Source of the DNA: Dendrocalamus latiflorus
Lineage: Eukaryota; Streptophyta; Magnoliopsida; Poales; Poaceae
Direction of reading: 5' to 3'
Length of the DNA: 64,000 nt
NCBI GenBank assembly: GCA_017311315.1
Contig: CM029638.1
Span: 5,291,783-5,355,782 of the forward strand
In this document: positions 21,340 through 33,352 of the stretch, piece by piece
Layout: each line of letters opens with the position of its first letter
Position numbering within the stretch: the stretch's first letter is position 1
Position numbers and translations under genes: made by a program
The notes under the pieces: generated by a model
Database searches by the model: none
What the model was told of the DNA's origin: nothing
The model's input: only the letters and a program-made list of their open reading frames with translations

Positions 21340-23544
21340 AGAGGGGTCCAGATCTGAGCTCGCCATCCACGGGGGAGGTCGCCGGCGGCCATGACTGGAG
21401 CAAGCAAGAAGGGGAAGAAGACATATGAAGAAGACAGTGTCAAAATTGGCATTTTTTCCTCCAAAATGACAAATAATCAATCGGCTCTTCAACTGTGGGG
21501 CAAATAATCTATAACCTGGAACTTTGTCCCAAATGAGCAAAGGCACATGTAATGTGGGACAAATAGTCAATTCCCTCAATTTTTAATGCCTTGAGGGAAA
21601 TTAGAAAATGTGGGAATTCCAAGTTGAAGCGATCTTTTATCATTTGCATGATTCTAATTAGTTGACAATGCTTGATTTTAAGTTTTAAAGTGGCCTAAGA
21701 ATTTAAGAAAGATTTTGTGCAAAGTAGTTGTGTGAACAATAATGAAATCCAATTCCATACTAGGATGCAAGTCTTATTGCAAGTGTTTTAGATTCTTTTT
21801 AGTATGGTAGGTTTATCTCTATTTTCAGCACAATGCAAATATCCTATCCTGTCCATGTTTCTTTATTTATTATGTTCAGTCTCATTTTTTTTATTTGTCC
21901 ACATATAAAGAGGTACCAGTTGCTTCATCCTTTCTGTTCCTGCTCATATGCCTCTATTTTATGGTTTTCTCACTCACGAAGGAATTTTTAGGACTAAAAG
22001 TAGGTTGTATTCTCATGACAGGATGCCCTCTTTTACTATATTCGTTCCTAGCTTATGTTAGCTCTTGATTTTGCGGTACATTAAATTCAGGCAAGGATGG
22101 GCAAGCTTTCTGAGGGAGGGATTAAATTTGTTGGATCATTGTCTGGTTGGACGGCCACACTTCTCTTCATGTGGACGCCAATTGCGCAGATGGTTTTCAA
22201 ACTTTCACACCTCCAGCATTTGAAACCTTAGAATCACCTAACACCAAGACATTAACTTACAATTTGTTTGGTGGGTCGTGCAGTGGACAAATTACCTCAA
22301 TCCAAGTAACATCAAAGGGTTGTCAGCTTTTGCAATGTTGATTGCAATGACTGGAAATGGACTTATGATTCCCCGAGCTGTATTTATCATAGATCTGATA
22401 TGGTACTATAATTTTCTTTTATCTTGCCTACTCTTTTTTTTTTAAATTCAGCTGTTTGACAAACTACAAAGAAAGCTGATTCCTCATGTGAAAAATCAAC
22501 CCTCACAACCTGCTTTTCTACTTTGCAACAGAAGCAATCAATATCTTCCTAATCACGGGTTTGAGAGTTGTTGCAAACTTGCACAGTGAAGAGACTTGCT
22601 TAGCCTGTACTTTAGTCAGATGTGGGATGGCAAACCTGCTTAATGATAAATTATCTGAAGCAGAAGCTCTTAGTGGACCGATCACCAGTAATGACATAAT
22701 TTTATTGGTGTCGTTGAGGTCTCTGGACCTTCTAACTCCTGTAGAAAATGCCTACTGTAGATGACATGAGGTCATAGGGAAATATCACTAACTTAAGCTT
22801 TTTCTGTGTATGAAGCTTTAACAAAATCCTCCCGCAAGATCCTGTTCATTAACATCCTCACGCAAAGTGCATCTCACACAATAAGTTGGATGTTTATTTC
22901 CTGAAATTGGGATTGGAAAAACTTTAAAATCACATTTGATGGAGGTTTGGGTGTAATTTTATTGTAAGATAGAAAGTGTATTTCTATTTCTTATATGTTG
23001 TATTGTAGTTCCTATATGAACCCTCAATCATAGTTCTAAAATCAATTTAGGTTCACTGGTTCTGCTTGGGCATCTGTCCTATAGGGTTTGGGTAACTTGG
23101 CCTGCATGTACTGGTATGCTTTTCGGTTTTCACAGCTATGACAGCCCTGACTTATAGTAAGAGTTTGTATTACACTATTCCTTCTACAAGACGGTTAACC
23201 CCTGAACTGTGCCTAATTCCAGCTTCAATAGCATCAGCAGAGAATTTTTCTTGGCAACAACGTCCGGACTGCTTCTATGCCTAGGTTTTTCTTTCTTCTC
23301 AATTTCTTGTTTGTTTCTTTCCTAGCGTAAGTTTCAGTCGAAATTTAAATGTCTTCACCCCAAGCATTTCTCTGAAGGCCACAAGCATAATAATACATAA
23401 CTGAATTGACCTTCTCGTAAAATATATTGTGTTTGTTGTTTGCCCAGGTTTTGGAGAGATACCATTGCGGCATTGCCCATGGCAACAGCTCACCTATGAC
23501 TTCTTTGAAGGAGCTGATTTTCGGAAAGTGATAAGCCGTCAATA

Positions 23545-23930
23545 CATTCTGGGTGGGTTCTTTTCGACTGTGACTTATGATTCTTTTCGACTGCGACTTA
23601 TGATTGAAGCTGTAGTTTTCTTTTTGACTTATGCCTTATGATTTATTGTTGAAGCTATGGTGTTTTTTAGGGCTAATAGCTTATGGTTTATTGCTGATAT
23701 TGATACGTATAGCAGGGACTCATATTGCTATACTGGAAAGTGTTTGTCTGGAAAGCATGTATGTTTGGTAACACGGAGAAGGCAAGGAAAGAGACTGGTA
23801 CGTATAATGAAACGGGACTAAATGGTTGCAAACGTAGATTAACATGTACACCACTGACAAACTTATGCATCCTTGCATTCAAACATACATGATGCATTGT
23901 CAGTACAAAAAATAGAAACTATTACATTCT
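23545..23930. other. Spacer with short duplicated motif
   Basis: TTCTTTTCGACTGTGACTTA and TTCTTTTCGACTGCGACTTA follow one another (period about 22 bp near 23,560-23,605). Further AGCTTATGGTTTATTG words recall the termini of MITE family A. No gene seen. Confidence 0.4.
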
Positions 23931-23936
23931 GCACTC

Positions 23937-25070
23937 CTATGAAGGTCGCATAACGATATTGTACAACATGATGTTCCGTACGTGATCCATGTGTGCATCC
24001 TCATTCCCCTCTGCCTCGGACAGCTTCGTCGTATTGTCAAGTTTATCGAAATCCGAGTCGCCCAACATCTTGTCAATGATGAAATTGTGCAGTTCCATAG
24101 TGGTAGCAATTATCTGCATCTACCGCTCCACTTGATATGCTGTTTTGTTCTGTAGTATGCGTCATTTCGCCTTCCACACGCCGAACACCTGTTCGATAAT
24201 ATTGCAGAGTGACGAATGATGGAAGTTGAATGTCTTTTTTGGCCCTGCGGCCATGGCCCATTGTCAAAGTCTGACACATGGTACTGGGTGTTTCTGTATG
24301 GGACAAGGTATCTTGTCCTGTTCGGATACCTGGAGTCGACAATGAGGATCAACCATTGCGTCGTACTGATTAAAAAATATGTTTTCTTTGGTGTACCTGA
24401 CGGACGGTATGGGAACAAATGTGCAAAGCTGGCCAACGTATCCAGCAGGATCCGCGTGTCGTGGGCTAAGCCTGGCCATCTAACAGTGACGTACGTGAAC
24501 CTCATATTGAAGTCGCACACAGCCAAAACATTATGACATGTGTATCCATGTCGGTTCATGTACGTCAATCGTGCATTGTCAGGAATAGTTATAGGGATAT
24601 GCGTGCCATTTATTGCTCCGATGGTCCCTAAAAAGTGCGGGAAAAAGCGTCACGACTGTAAAGATCTATGTAACCTACCAGGTCGTACATGCAAACGAGG
24701 ATGTCGCCAAACTTGGTGCTTATAGTGGAGAGCGATCGGAAACAACAATTGCTTACCTGGTTATTGGTCTGAGGTGCAACCACGGTCTACAAGAATATCC
24801 CTAAAGCCTCTTTGGAGGAAACCTTCATAGTGGACCGCAAGCCATGATGAGCCACCAGGCGGTTGTGCAAGAGCTCGAAACAAGCCTTGTCCATCTTAAA
24901 TATGCCATGACAAAGGTTTGGTGCGGCCAGTTGCTTGTCAAGCCGCTCCTGGCCTGTCTACATGAGTTGTCTACAAGGCCTGCTATATGTACCAAAATCA
25001 GTAATAAGTTGCAAACCATCAGCCATAAAGAACACAACAGCTTTAGCCATAAGCCTTCAGTCAAAAAGAG
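23937..25070 (-). pseudogene. PIF/Harbinger transposase (DDE_Tnp_4) remnant
   Basis: Read on the minus strand. The N-terminal part (about 25,000-24,790) contains, in broken frames, FKMDKACFELLHNRL and LRSTMKVSSKEALG. The catalytic part (24,640-24,110) has GAINGTHIPI, RHGYTCHNVLAVCDF, WPGLAHDTRIL and YPNRTRYLVPYR, then FDNGPWPQGQK. The C-terminal part (24,119-23,937) has MELHNFIIDKML. The usual first catalytic residue sits in GAIDGTH. Here it reads GAINGTH (AAT in place of GAT), and several frameshifts separate the pieces. The element is therefore inactive. It could be a relative of whatever enzyme mobilised MITEs with 3-bp duplications nearby, but I see no shared termini. Confidence 0.85.
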
Positions 25071-25219
25071 TATAACAGCTTCAACCTAAGTTATATCCGT
25101 AACTAAAAATCATAAACCGTAGTAAAAAAAGAATCCACCCAATAATTTCTGGTGACCGGCAAGAACCGTGGTTCAATGTTGGCATCGAGCCGAAACGGTG
25201 TGGTCGGCTTAATATTAAG

Positions 25220-25435
25220 GGTGCCTTCTTTTTCCACTTATGGCTTGTGGTTTATAGCTTATGCTACAGTAACTAGCTTGTGGTTTATAGCTTATGTTAT
25301 AGTTAAAAGTGTACTGAGTTCATCTGTACCGACCAACATTGCATACAACTATTTTTCTCTACGTACTGTCTCTCGCGAACAGCCAGAACTAAAAAATTTA
25401 AGTCATAACACACACCTAAAAGAACCCACCTTAAC
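25220..25435. mobile_element. MITE, family A, degraded copy
   Basis: Recognised by GTGCCTTCTTTTTCCACTTA at the left, two copies of TTGTGGTTTATAGCTTATG, and AAAGAACCCACC at the right. Termini are too eroded for a duplication call. Confidence 0.5.
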
Positions 25436-25557
25436 ATAGCTGGTGGTGAAATGATTGAAAGCGTCGTGTGCTTCTACAGAAGTTATTGTGTGACCAACCC
25501 AGCTTGTACATCCGGCTGGAGGGTACAGTGTAACAGGTCTAACTCTTCGATGTGGGG

Positions 25558-25795
25558 TGGGCTTTTTTTGCATGTGACTTATGGTTTTTTGCTTAAATTT
25601 TGAATTCTAGCTATTCGCAAGAGAGTATGGAGAGAGACACTCACATATGATTTTGGCCGATATAGATGAATTTGATATAGTGTCTACTATAATCTATCTT
25701 TAGACTCCACCTTAAAAAAACACATCATTTGAAAGCTAGTTTCTGTAGCATAAGTCAAAAATCATAAATCTTTAAGTCCAAAAGAATCTCAAAAC
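25558..25795. mobile_element. MITE, family A, degraded copy
   Basis: Carries the family interior (GATTTTGGCCGATATAGATG, TACTATAATCTATCTTTAGA, AAAGCTAGTTTCTGTAGCAT) and ends near CCAAAAGAATCTC. Confidence 0.6.
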
Positions 25796-26372
25796 TTTAT
25801 GTTGGTCGTCTTGAAAAAGATTATCAGCTCATGCTGGTATGCAAATCTGCAATAATTGGGGGCTGCCGAACAGCTGCAGCCGATCTGGGTCCCGGTGACT
25901 TTTGCATTCTTGATTTTTCTAGCACTGAATTATTGTTTCGATCGAAAAGAATATATCTTACAGAAAAAAAGGGAATATCTATCTCCTGCTCCGAGGGAGG
26001 CGAGTCGGTGGACGGCATCGGGCCCGGTCCAGTCCAACCTAAAGCCCATAAAAAATCGATAAACGATGATTAAAAAAAGAAATGTGGAAATGAGATGCAG
26101 CAGTGCAGGCGGACAGCTAGTGTGAACGCGGGAGGCACCTCTCCTCTGAACCGAGCGGTATGAATGGGCGGAAAAGTAATGGCAGGCAGGGAGGCAGCGG
26201 CGAGAAGCAAGAAGAAAAGCGAGGCGAGGCGGTCGCGTCGCAGAGCAAGCAAGCAAGCAAATCAGAGCGAGAAAGGAGGCGAGCGAGCAGAGCCTGCGGC
26301 CTGCGGGCACACCACAGTCGCGCTTGTTAGGGATCGCTGCTGCTGTTCGGCGGAAGCGGGAGGGGCGGCGAG
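25796..26372. promoter_or_regulatory. Upstream region of the trihelix gene
   Basis: Sequence becomes purine- and GC-rich from about 26,100 towards the start codon, with repeated GCGAG and GCAAG words, as is usual for a grass 5' leader. No convincing TATA box was assigned. Confidence 0.35.
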
Positions 26373-29300
26373 ATGATGGAGGTGGGGGGAGGGGGAGGGA
26401 GAGACGAGAGGGTGCCGCAGTGGGGCGCGCAGGAGACGCGGGAGCTGATAGCGGCGCGCGGGGAACTGGAGCGGGAGGCCGTCGCCGCGCGCCGCAGCGC
26501 CAAGAAGCTCTGGGAGGCGGTGGCGTCCCGGCTCCGGCAGCGCGGGTACCGCCGCACCGCCGACCAGTGCAAGTGCAAGTGGAAGAACCTCGTCAACCGC
26601 TACAAGGTAGTGTGTACCCTGACGCTTCCTTGCTTCCCACCTCTGCTTCTGTAATGTTATAACTATCTGGTCTCCGTGCTGCTAGGATAATCAGTAACCA
26701 CTCTATTCAGAACTCTCTGAGCAACGATTTGTTGTGTAATGTCATCGCGTTCACGGCAAATTGCAATGCTTTGCTGCCTACCATCTTTAGACTCTGGGTC
26801 CCCCGATGGTCTCTCCTATCTCGAGAGCTCCTTTTGGGATTGTTAGGAATATGTTCTCTTTGCAGTTTAAATGACGGTAGAGTTTCAATCAACGAAGGGC
26901 ATGGAGGAATCTTTGGTCTTGTTGAATCAATTGCTCATCCATTCTAATTTTGAAGGGAAGTTGAATAGTCTTCAGCACTAGGCTTTCCTTCAAATTTTGA
27001 TAGATTATCACACCTGCAACGATTGATGTAATCGGCACGTAGTTTGCTAGCATGATTTGGAAAGTGATGTGTTCAATTGCACATTTTTAAGTGTTGGCAG
27101 AGATCTGATAAATAGTTGAAGCTCAAAAATACCATGTCAGTTTAATGCAATTTCCCGCAATGCTAATATACAAGGCAATGTTGTTTTTAAACCTTTCTCA
27201 ACCAAAACACTCCTTCAATGCTCTTCTCCACAAATATGGTCTGGGAGTGAGGCTTGCTTTCCTGAGTATAGCTGTGTCTGATTGGCAAACATGATTGCAC
27301 GAAGGTGTATCCACTTTGTTGTTATGTTCTGAAGTAAAAGCAAATCCAACATGGCACAACTATTCAATATGAGGCTATGATAACTAAAAAGGTATCAATG
27401 ACTATGAATAGTCACTCATGATTAGGGGTGAAAACGGATCGGATACGAATCGGATAGTGCTCAAACCATATTCGCATCTATATTTTTTCTCAGATTCAAA
27501 TGCGAATCGGACAAACATCAGATATGAATATGGACCGGACAAATGTCAGATACGAATTTGGATCGGATTATATTCAAAATCGGCTCGGATTCGACTATTT
27601 TTCAAATTCCAATAATTATTCGTGGCCTCTCCTTTTTAAAACATGGCACCGAATTATTTTAATATTTTAAATTGATAAATAACTGCCTCAGTGATTCTAA
27701 CATATAACTGTACATTAAATGTTAACAACAACAAATAAATCATTCATCTCACGTATTTGTATAATGCGGATTTTGAGGACAGCTTCATACCCTATGACGC
27801 AATGAAGTTTAACAAATCAATATCGGTTTTATAGTAACATTTATGCCCTTTTTCCTCTACTTTATCACATAATTACTGATCATTGCTGCCATTTTGTCAC
27901 TAATCCTAACTAATTCTAGATATATTACAAATAAATAAGTTATAAATATATCAAATTTAATTAAAAAGAGCATGCAAAAAATTTATTGGGAGATATGCCA
28001 AAATAAAAAATATGAAATGCCAAATTAAAGCCCACTATGATAACGAGCTCGTCGAGATGATCGAAATGCATATATAATATGCCCAATTTGAAGGTCAAAT
28101 GTAAAAGATACGTATTAGTAAGTTGTTGATATTATATCTGCTGAATCCGGATATCCGGATCCAAATCCGAGACGACCCATACCAGATCCGCATCCGTATT
28201 CGAATATTAGGTATCCGGATCCGACATATCCGGATTCGGTAGCCGGATATCTGAGTAATATCCGAATCTGTTTTACCCTTTCTCATGATAGAAAAGGGAA
28301 CAAATGTGGCATTTCATCAATATATATATATGGTCAGTTCAGGTGAATATGGTGTTATTTGTGTAGACAACAAAGCATGAAAAGTCAAGGTGGAATCTGT
28401 TAGCTTTAAGGAAAATTGAGTGGAAACCCATACAGAATTGGAGGTCCAATAAAAGTTTTACTTGTCATTTTTTAGGGTATGGAATCTGTGTGAGTGCTGA
28501 GCAGGTTTTCTCAGAAAGCAATACTAACATTTTCTCTGCATTCACAGTTGGAGTTTGTCTGAGAAATTGCACTGTTACTGGCGCAAAATGTGGCATTTTC
28601 TTTGCTTTACCTTCAAAATTAATGAAAGTGAAATTAGTGCTGGCCATAATAAGGGGTAATCTAAGGATACTAACAGTTGGACATTTGAGAATAAGGATGG
28701 TTTAGTTAGGTTTATCGAGAACGAACAAGGCATTATTTGAGACACTCCTACTGATCACAATAGTTATACAAGATTTTGTACTTTGTGGGCATGCAGTAAG
28801 AACGGCAGTAATGTGGACATGCAGTAAGAACGGCAGTAAATAGGCCAAGTATATTTTCGAGCAGGAGGGTATGAAATTCCATGTTAGGTTGAGAATGACG
28901 CTGCTGTTGTATTTGTTGGGTGGTGGGTCCAATTTCATGCTTTCAGTTAGAAATTTTCCTTTATGCTTACGCAAATGCACTTGTTACAAAGCAGTGTCTG
29001 ATTGGTTGAACACATAGTTGGTCTATCTTTATTGTGAAGTCGGTCCATCCTCTTGTTTAGGCACCTTTCTGTGATAAGTTTGCTTTGAGATTGCCACTAG
29101 GATACTTAGTACTTTCATTCATGAGTTTATAAGGAAAGAACTCACAACTGATTCATCCTTTTCATCAGGGGAAAGAAACATCTGATCCTGAAAATGGTAG
29201 ACAGTGTCCCTTCTTTGAAGAGCTGCATGCGGTCTTCACTGAACGCGCTAGAAACATGCAGCACCAACTGCTTGAGTCTGAATCTGGATCTTCTGTGAAA

Positions 29301-29744
29301 AAGAAACTGAAACGACCTAGGGGTGACCGGTCATCTGATGAGTCTGACGATGAGGAAGATGATGTTGAAGAAAGTGATGATGAGAAACCCATGCGAATCA
29401 AAAAGAGAAAATCTGATGATAAGAGGCAACAGTCGCAACGAACGACAGAAAAGTCAAGGGCAGGCATTTCAAGCATCCACGGACTGTTGCAGGATTTCCT
29501 GGTGCAGCAACAGCGCATGGATATCCAGTGGCGTGAGATGATGGAGAGGCGTGCCCAGGAGCGGCTTATTTTTGAACAAGAATGGCGGCAGTCAATGCAG
29601 AAGCTGGAGCAGGAGAGACTGATGCTGGAGCACTCGTGGATGGAGCGAGAGGAACAACGAAGGATGAGAGAAGAAGCACGAGCTGAAAAAAGGGATGCCC
29701 TGTTGACCACTCTGTTGAACAAACTCTTACAGGAAGATCTGTAG
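26373..29744 (+). CDS. Trihelix transcription factor, GT-3 type
   Basis: A DNA-binding regulator of the plant GT family, expected in the nucleus. Two exons: 26,373-26,606 (78 codons) and 29,169-29,744 (191 codons plus stop), giving 269 residues. The trihelix domain spans about residues 14-78: VPQWGAQETRELIAARGEL, KKLWEAVASRL and ADQCKCKWKNLVNRYKG. The conserved tryptophans are present, and CPFFEELHAVF follows as the fourth helix. An acidic/basic linker comes next (KKKLKRPRG, SDESDDEEDDVEE, RIKKRKS; probable nuclear signals). A C-terminal coiled coil of about 100 residues ends RDALLTTLLNKLLQEDL. This matches what I recall of Arabidopsis GT-3a/GT-3b. The start is the first of two adjacent ATGs. 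The 2.56-kb intron carries a hAT element. No lesion seen. Confidence 0.9.
27423..28281. mobile_element. Ds-like hAT element in the trihelix intron
   Basis: An 859-bp element with an exact 8-bp duplication, CTCATGAT at 27,415-27,422 and 28,282-28,289. The left terminus is TAGGGGTGAAAACGGATCGG. The reverse complement of the right terminus is AAAGGGTAAAACAGATTCGG. Subterminal regions are crowded with ATCCGGAT, ATTCGGAT and CGGATACGAAT words in both orientations, like the transposase-binding arrays of Ac/Ds. No transposase frame is inside. Confidence 0.9.
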
Positions 29745-32700
29745 AAGGTGAAGCTTGGTCTTCAATGGATAGATACTGTAGTGGATATTGACTTATCACA
29801 TGTTTCCTTTTTTCTCCCGTGGTCTTCTCACATGTTTAAACAATTCTTTGTAGCTCCTGTACATGCCGTTCTTCAAAAGAAAATGTTTCTTGTAGCATTT
29901 GTATTAGGTTTCTATGGTTCTTTTCCAGTTTTTTAGTGGAGTTACGTTGATACAGAATTTTTTAATTATCAGGCCGTCAGATCGGTATACTGATCGATGC
30001 TATGTTTCAGAGATAACAATATGCTTTCAGCCAGCAATCGACCTTGTATAAAATTCTTGTAATATGTGGCATCTTCATTTGGTCAAATTCGACCAGCAAT
30101 GGACCTAGTGTAAAATTCATATAATCTGTAGAATCTATATTATGCTGCTAAATTAGATGCAAAACAATTCTCCACCTCCAAGTCTTTCAAGTCCGCACAC
30201 ACAGTGAGGCGCCTGTTTCGTGTCTTGCCACATGTTTCCACCAATTTCAAAGCCGAATAATAATAACAGTTTTGCTATTAGTCACTAAACTAATGATTTT
30301 TCTGTTTTTAGTCAAAATTTTGGCCCTCAGATCTGCTTTGAGATCCGTTTGCTGAGTTCCCGGGTTGCCAGGCCCGCAACATCTTACTGGGTGTTATTTG
30401 CAAGGCGCTAATCACCAAACCCAACCCATTTACTGAACCTTAGCACCCCCGCCCCCCTTTCCTCGTGTGGCCCGCGTTCAAATTAATTTCTTTCAATTTA
30501 ATCTTATTTGGCTAAAACCAAGTTTATAATATAAAAACTTAACTCAAATTAGTTTAGTACAAATAACGCATAAAACACTTAAGTTTACCTAAGTGCACAA
30601 ATACCCTAAGTCTACATCAAGGATTGCAATTCTAGAATGACAATCAATCAATTTAATTCTATGAATGTAAGTTGTTTGAATATAAATTGAGCACAAAAAA
30701 ATCACAATTAACACGGTTCCTTTTTACCGTGGTGTTCGAAAACTTACCAGTTTCCCCGAGTTCACGTTGAGATAAGCCCAATTAATTAAACCAGCCCTAC
30801 GAATTAAGCTTTCCACCTCAATTCCACTAGTGGTGCTCTTTCCCGCTCCGGGTAGGTGAGCTCCAACCTCCACAATTCGCCGGGTCTTCTCACAATCTTC
30901 TTTGAGAAGATCACCGCGCGCAATGCCTCTAATGCCGTCTAGGAGTCGACAACCTTCAAAAGTAATAAGTTAAACCACTCGATTGACTCTCACCACGTGC
31001 AACAAATGCATAAGCTCAAATGGACACGAAATCCACCTCTAGATACAACACATACAATCTAGAACATTCCTCCTTGCTCACAAAGTGCAACACATATACA
31101 ATTTAGAGGAGGACCTTACACTAGCTCAAAAGAATGTCAAAAAATGTAGCAAGCTTTATTCCAACCGACCACAAGGGGATATATATGCTACACACAAAAA
31201 ACTAGCCGTTGGAAGCAAAACCTCTCAAAAATTAGGATTTTCGATAGTACAGCTGTTATAAGGCCGAAACTACTGCTCCCTCATAACGGTCAGAAAACTA
31301 GCTATTATTCAGCAAAATTGGAAGTACCGCCACATAAAGTCCAGTACTACCAATCATCGGAAGTACCGCTCCACTCATGCGGAACTACCAATTTCATGGG
31401 GAGGAGAAGACTCCCACAAAAGTGTCTCTTTGGAAAAAATGTACCGCAAGATTTTTGGAGTTTCTGAAGTCTGGAATACCGCTCACACAGAGCCGGTAGT
31501 TTCAATATCCAATAGTACCACGCAACACATGTCGGTAATACCGACTTTCAATAGTACCACACCACACAGGCCGGTAGTGCCGTAAGCTTCGGACCGCTCA
31601 CATAGAGCCGGTACTACCACGTCCGGCCATGCCGCGCAACACATACCGGTAGTTCCGATTTTTTGTAGTACCACGCCACACAAGACGATAGTTTCGATCT
31701 CCAAACAAGTGTATATACTTCAACAAATCTTGCAAAACACATTTGCAAATTATAGTATGATGCACACAAGGATTACATGATTCCCAACAAGTTGTAAAAC
31801 ACATTTGCATACTTTTAAAATCATGACACAAGGTATAGATACATTGACTTAACACGTTCGCAAAACACGTTCGCAAACCTATGTCACATGCTACAAAAAT
31901 TATGTATGAGTTTCAATCATTTGCAAATATAAGCCTCATACCACAAGAAATAGAAAACATGGACTTCAAACACTTACAAAATATATTTGCAATGTATAGT
32001 CCCATATTACAAGGATTCAACACATGAGCTTCAACTATTTGCAAAACACATTTGCAAATACAAACATTATGCTACTAAGAGCTAGAGCAAGTGAGGTTGA
32101 GCTATCAATATATGATGAGACTCAAGCTACTAGACATGACCCCTCTTAATAGTACGATAATATATACTAGCAATCTGATCTTTCAACCAAACACCAAGAC
32201 CAGTAAAAGATTACAAACACATCCTTACCCCTAACTAGTTGTACCTTTGCCTTAAGCAACTTCTTGAAGTTTGATGATGCACATCTTCACTTCAAGTCCG
32301 GATCATGTCTTGATATGCATCAACTCATGATGCATCCTTCACTTAAACTCCATCGACACTTGATGGGTCTTCTCTTGACTTGATGATCAACACATGATCA
32401 TCTGCTCTTGGACAATCATCAACTCACGATGCATCCTCTTCTTGATGACCTTCAACTCATGAAGCCATCTTGTTAGTCTCACAATTACATTTGTCATTAT
32501 ATCCAAAATCATTTGTCATTAATTACATCCAAAATGAGACTAGACAATATTATAGTTGATAAGTAAGTTAGTCTCATAATTGTATTTGTTATTATCACCA
32601 AAACCAATTTAATGGAACTTGAACTTACACCCGATCAGCACCGCAACACAACAGTGTCTCTATCGAAATCCACACGTCCAGTGAAGGAATATTGTATGCT

Positions 32701-33344
32701 AGTGTGCTAGCACCAATGCGCACGACAATGCCTTTGGTTGGTGGTGGCTAGAGTTTTATTGGGTGTGTATCACGCGCCTCCCTTAGCTCCACGTCTCCCT
32801 TAACATAGTCTCTCGATGGAATCCTATGTTAGAAGCTCATCAAAGTGCAAAGCTCACCTGACCCATTAGCAATGGATCCTATCCAAACTAATGCATTCCA
32901 ACCCGTTAAATGTGTGACCCTGTAGACTCATATATACTCGGTCATAATCCCGAAAAACCCTTTTCCCGATCACAAGTCGATAGCGGTCCACAACAGGACA
33001 TAACGACCCACAAGTGTATATAAAGATTAAATTGGATGAATCTTATGCAATATGATCTATGACTAGATCTTAGTCACTCATGATCAGTCTGTGACTCCTT
33101 ATAACTAGTTCGCATCTAGTCACAACCAATTTGTAACTCGTTATGACTAGTTCGTCGACCAGTTTGTGATTATGTCCAACCAGCTCACGTCCAGTCTATA
33201 TCACCATACAGTCAGTTCGTATCTGGTCAGATTAAATAATATGTTTGTGTATTTTCCTTTTGTCTCACGATACCTTATTGAACTCCTGGTGAGATACCTG
33301 TCGTCCATGGACTGTTCAATCTTTTCTCTATCTAGCGGTGGATA
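29745..33344. repeat. Repeat-derived spacer, no gene
   Basis: After about 250 bp of probable trihelix 3' UTR, the region looks like old retroelement debris. Bases 31,310-31,700 repeat short words of the type GTAGTACC, CCGGTAGT and GGAAGTACCG. Bases 31,715-32,090 form a degenerate tandem array built on CAAAACACATTTGCAAAT. Bases 32,230-32,470 repeat AACTCATGATGCATCC variants. Bases 32,470-32,600 repeat TTAGTCTCA-AATT variants. Bases 33,050-33,240 hold runs of CTAGTC and AGTTCG words. No domains are recognisable. Confidence 0.45.
31715..32090. repeat. Degenerate tandem repeat (CAAAACACATTTGCAAAT core)
   Basis: Five or six diverged units, each holding a TTGCAAAACACATTTGCAAA-like core. An AC(A)AGG/ACATGA segment follows in each. 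Cores lie near 31,733, 31,795, 31,858, 31,977 and 32,040. Spacing is about 60-75 bp, with one longer gap. Confidence 0.55.
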
Positions 33345-33352
33345 ACTTCATG

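Larger units (their letters stand above)
18998..23519 (+). pseudogene. Maltose exporter (MEX1)-like pseudogene with retained introns
   Basis: MEX1 moves maltose out of chloroplasts during starch breakdown. Exon remnants run in order along the plus strand. About 18,998-19,149 gives NVPFLLLQLPQIILNTRS. 19,241-19,515 gives GMLTGLLGN and, out of frame, LSYFAKKRETEA. 20,515-20,604 gives TTFVPFIPNSVLPGI, and 22,091-22,192 gives KFVGSLSGWTATLLFMW. 22,284-22,402 gives NPSNIKGLSAFAML, and 23,051-23,113 gives FTGSAWASV. 23,223-23,284 gives NSISREFFLATTSG, and the last piece starts about 23,447 with WRDTIA. Splice borders survive, so it is not a processed copy. Lesions: in-frame TAG at 19,274 and 23,082; TAG near 19,403 in the restored frame; a 2-bp insertion near 19,360; a 1-bp loss near 19,480; a last-exon frameshift; and the short GGLAVLPQ-type exon not found. 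Two conserved Trp codons have become Cys. The transit-peptide exon may lie at 18,540-18,640. Confidence 0.85.
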
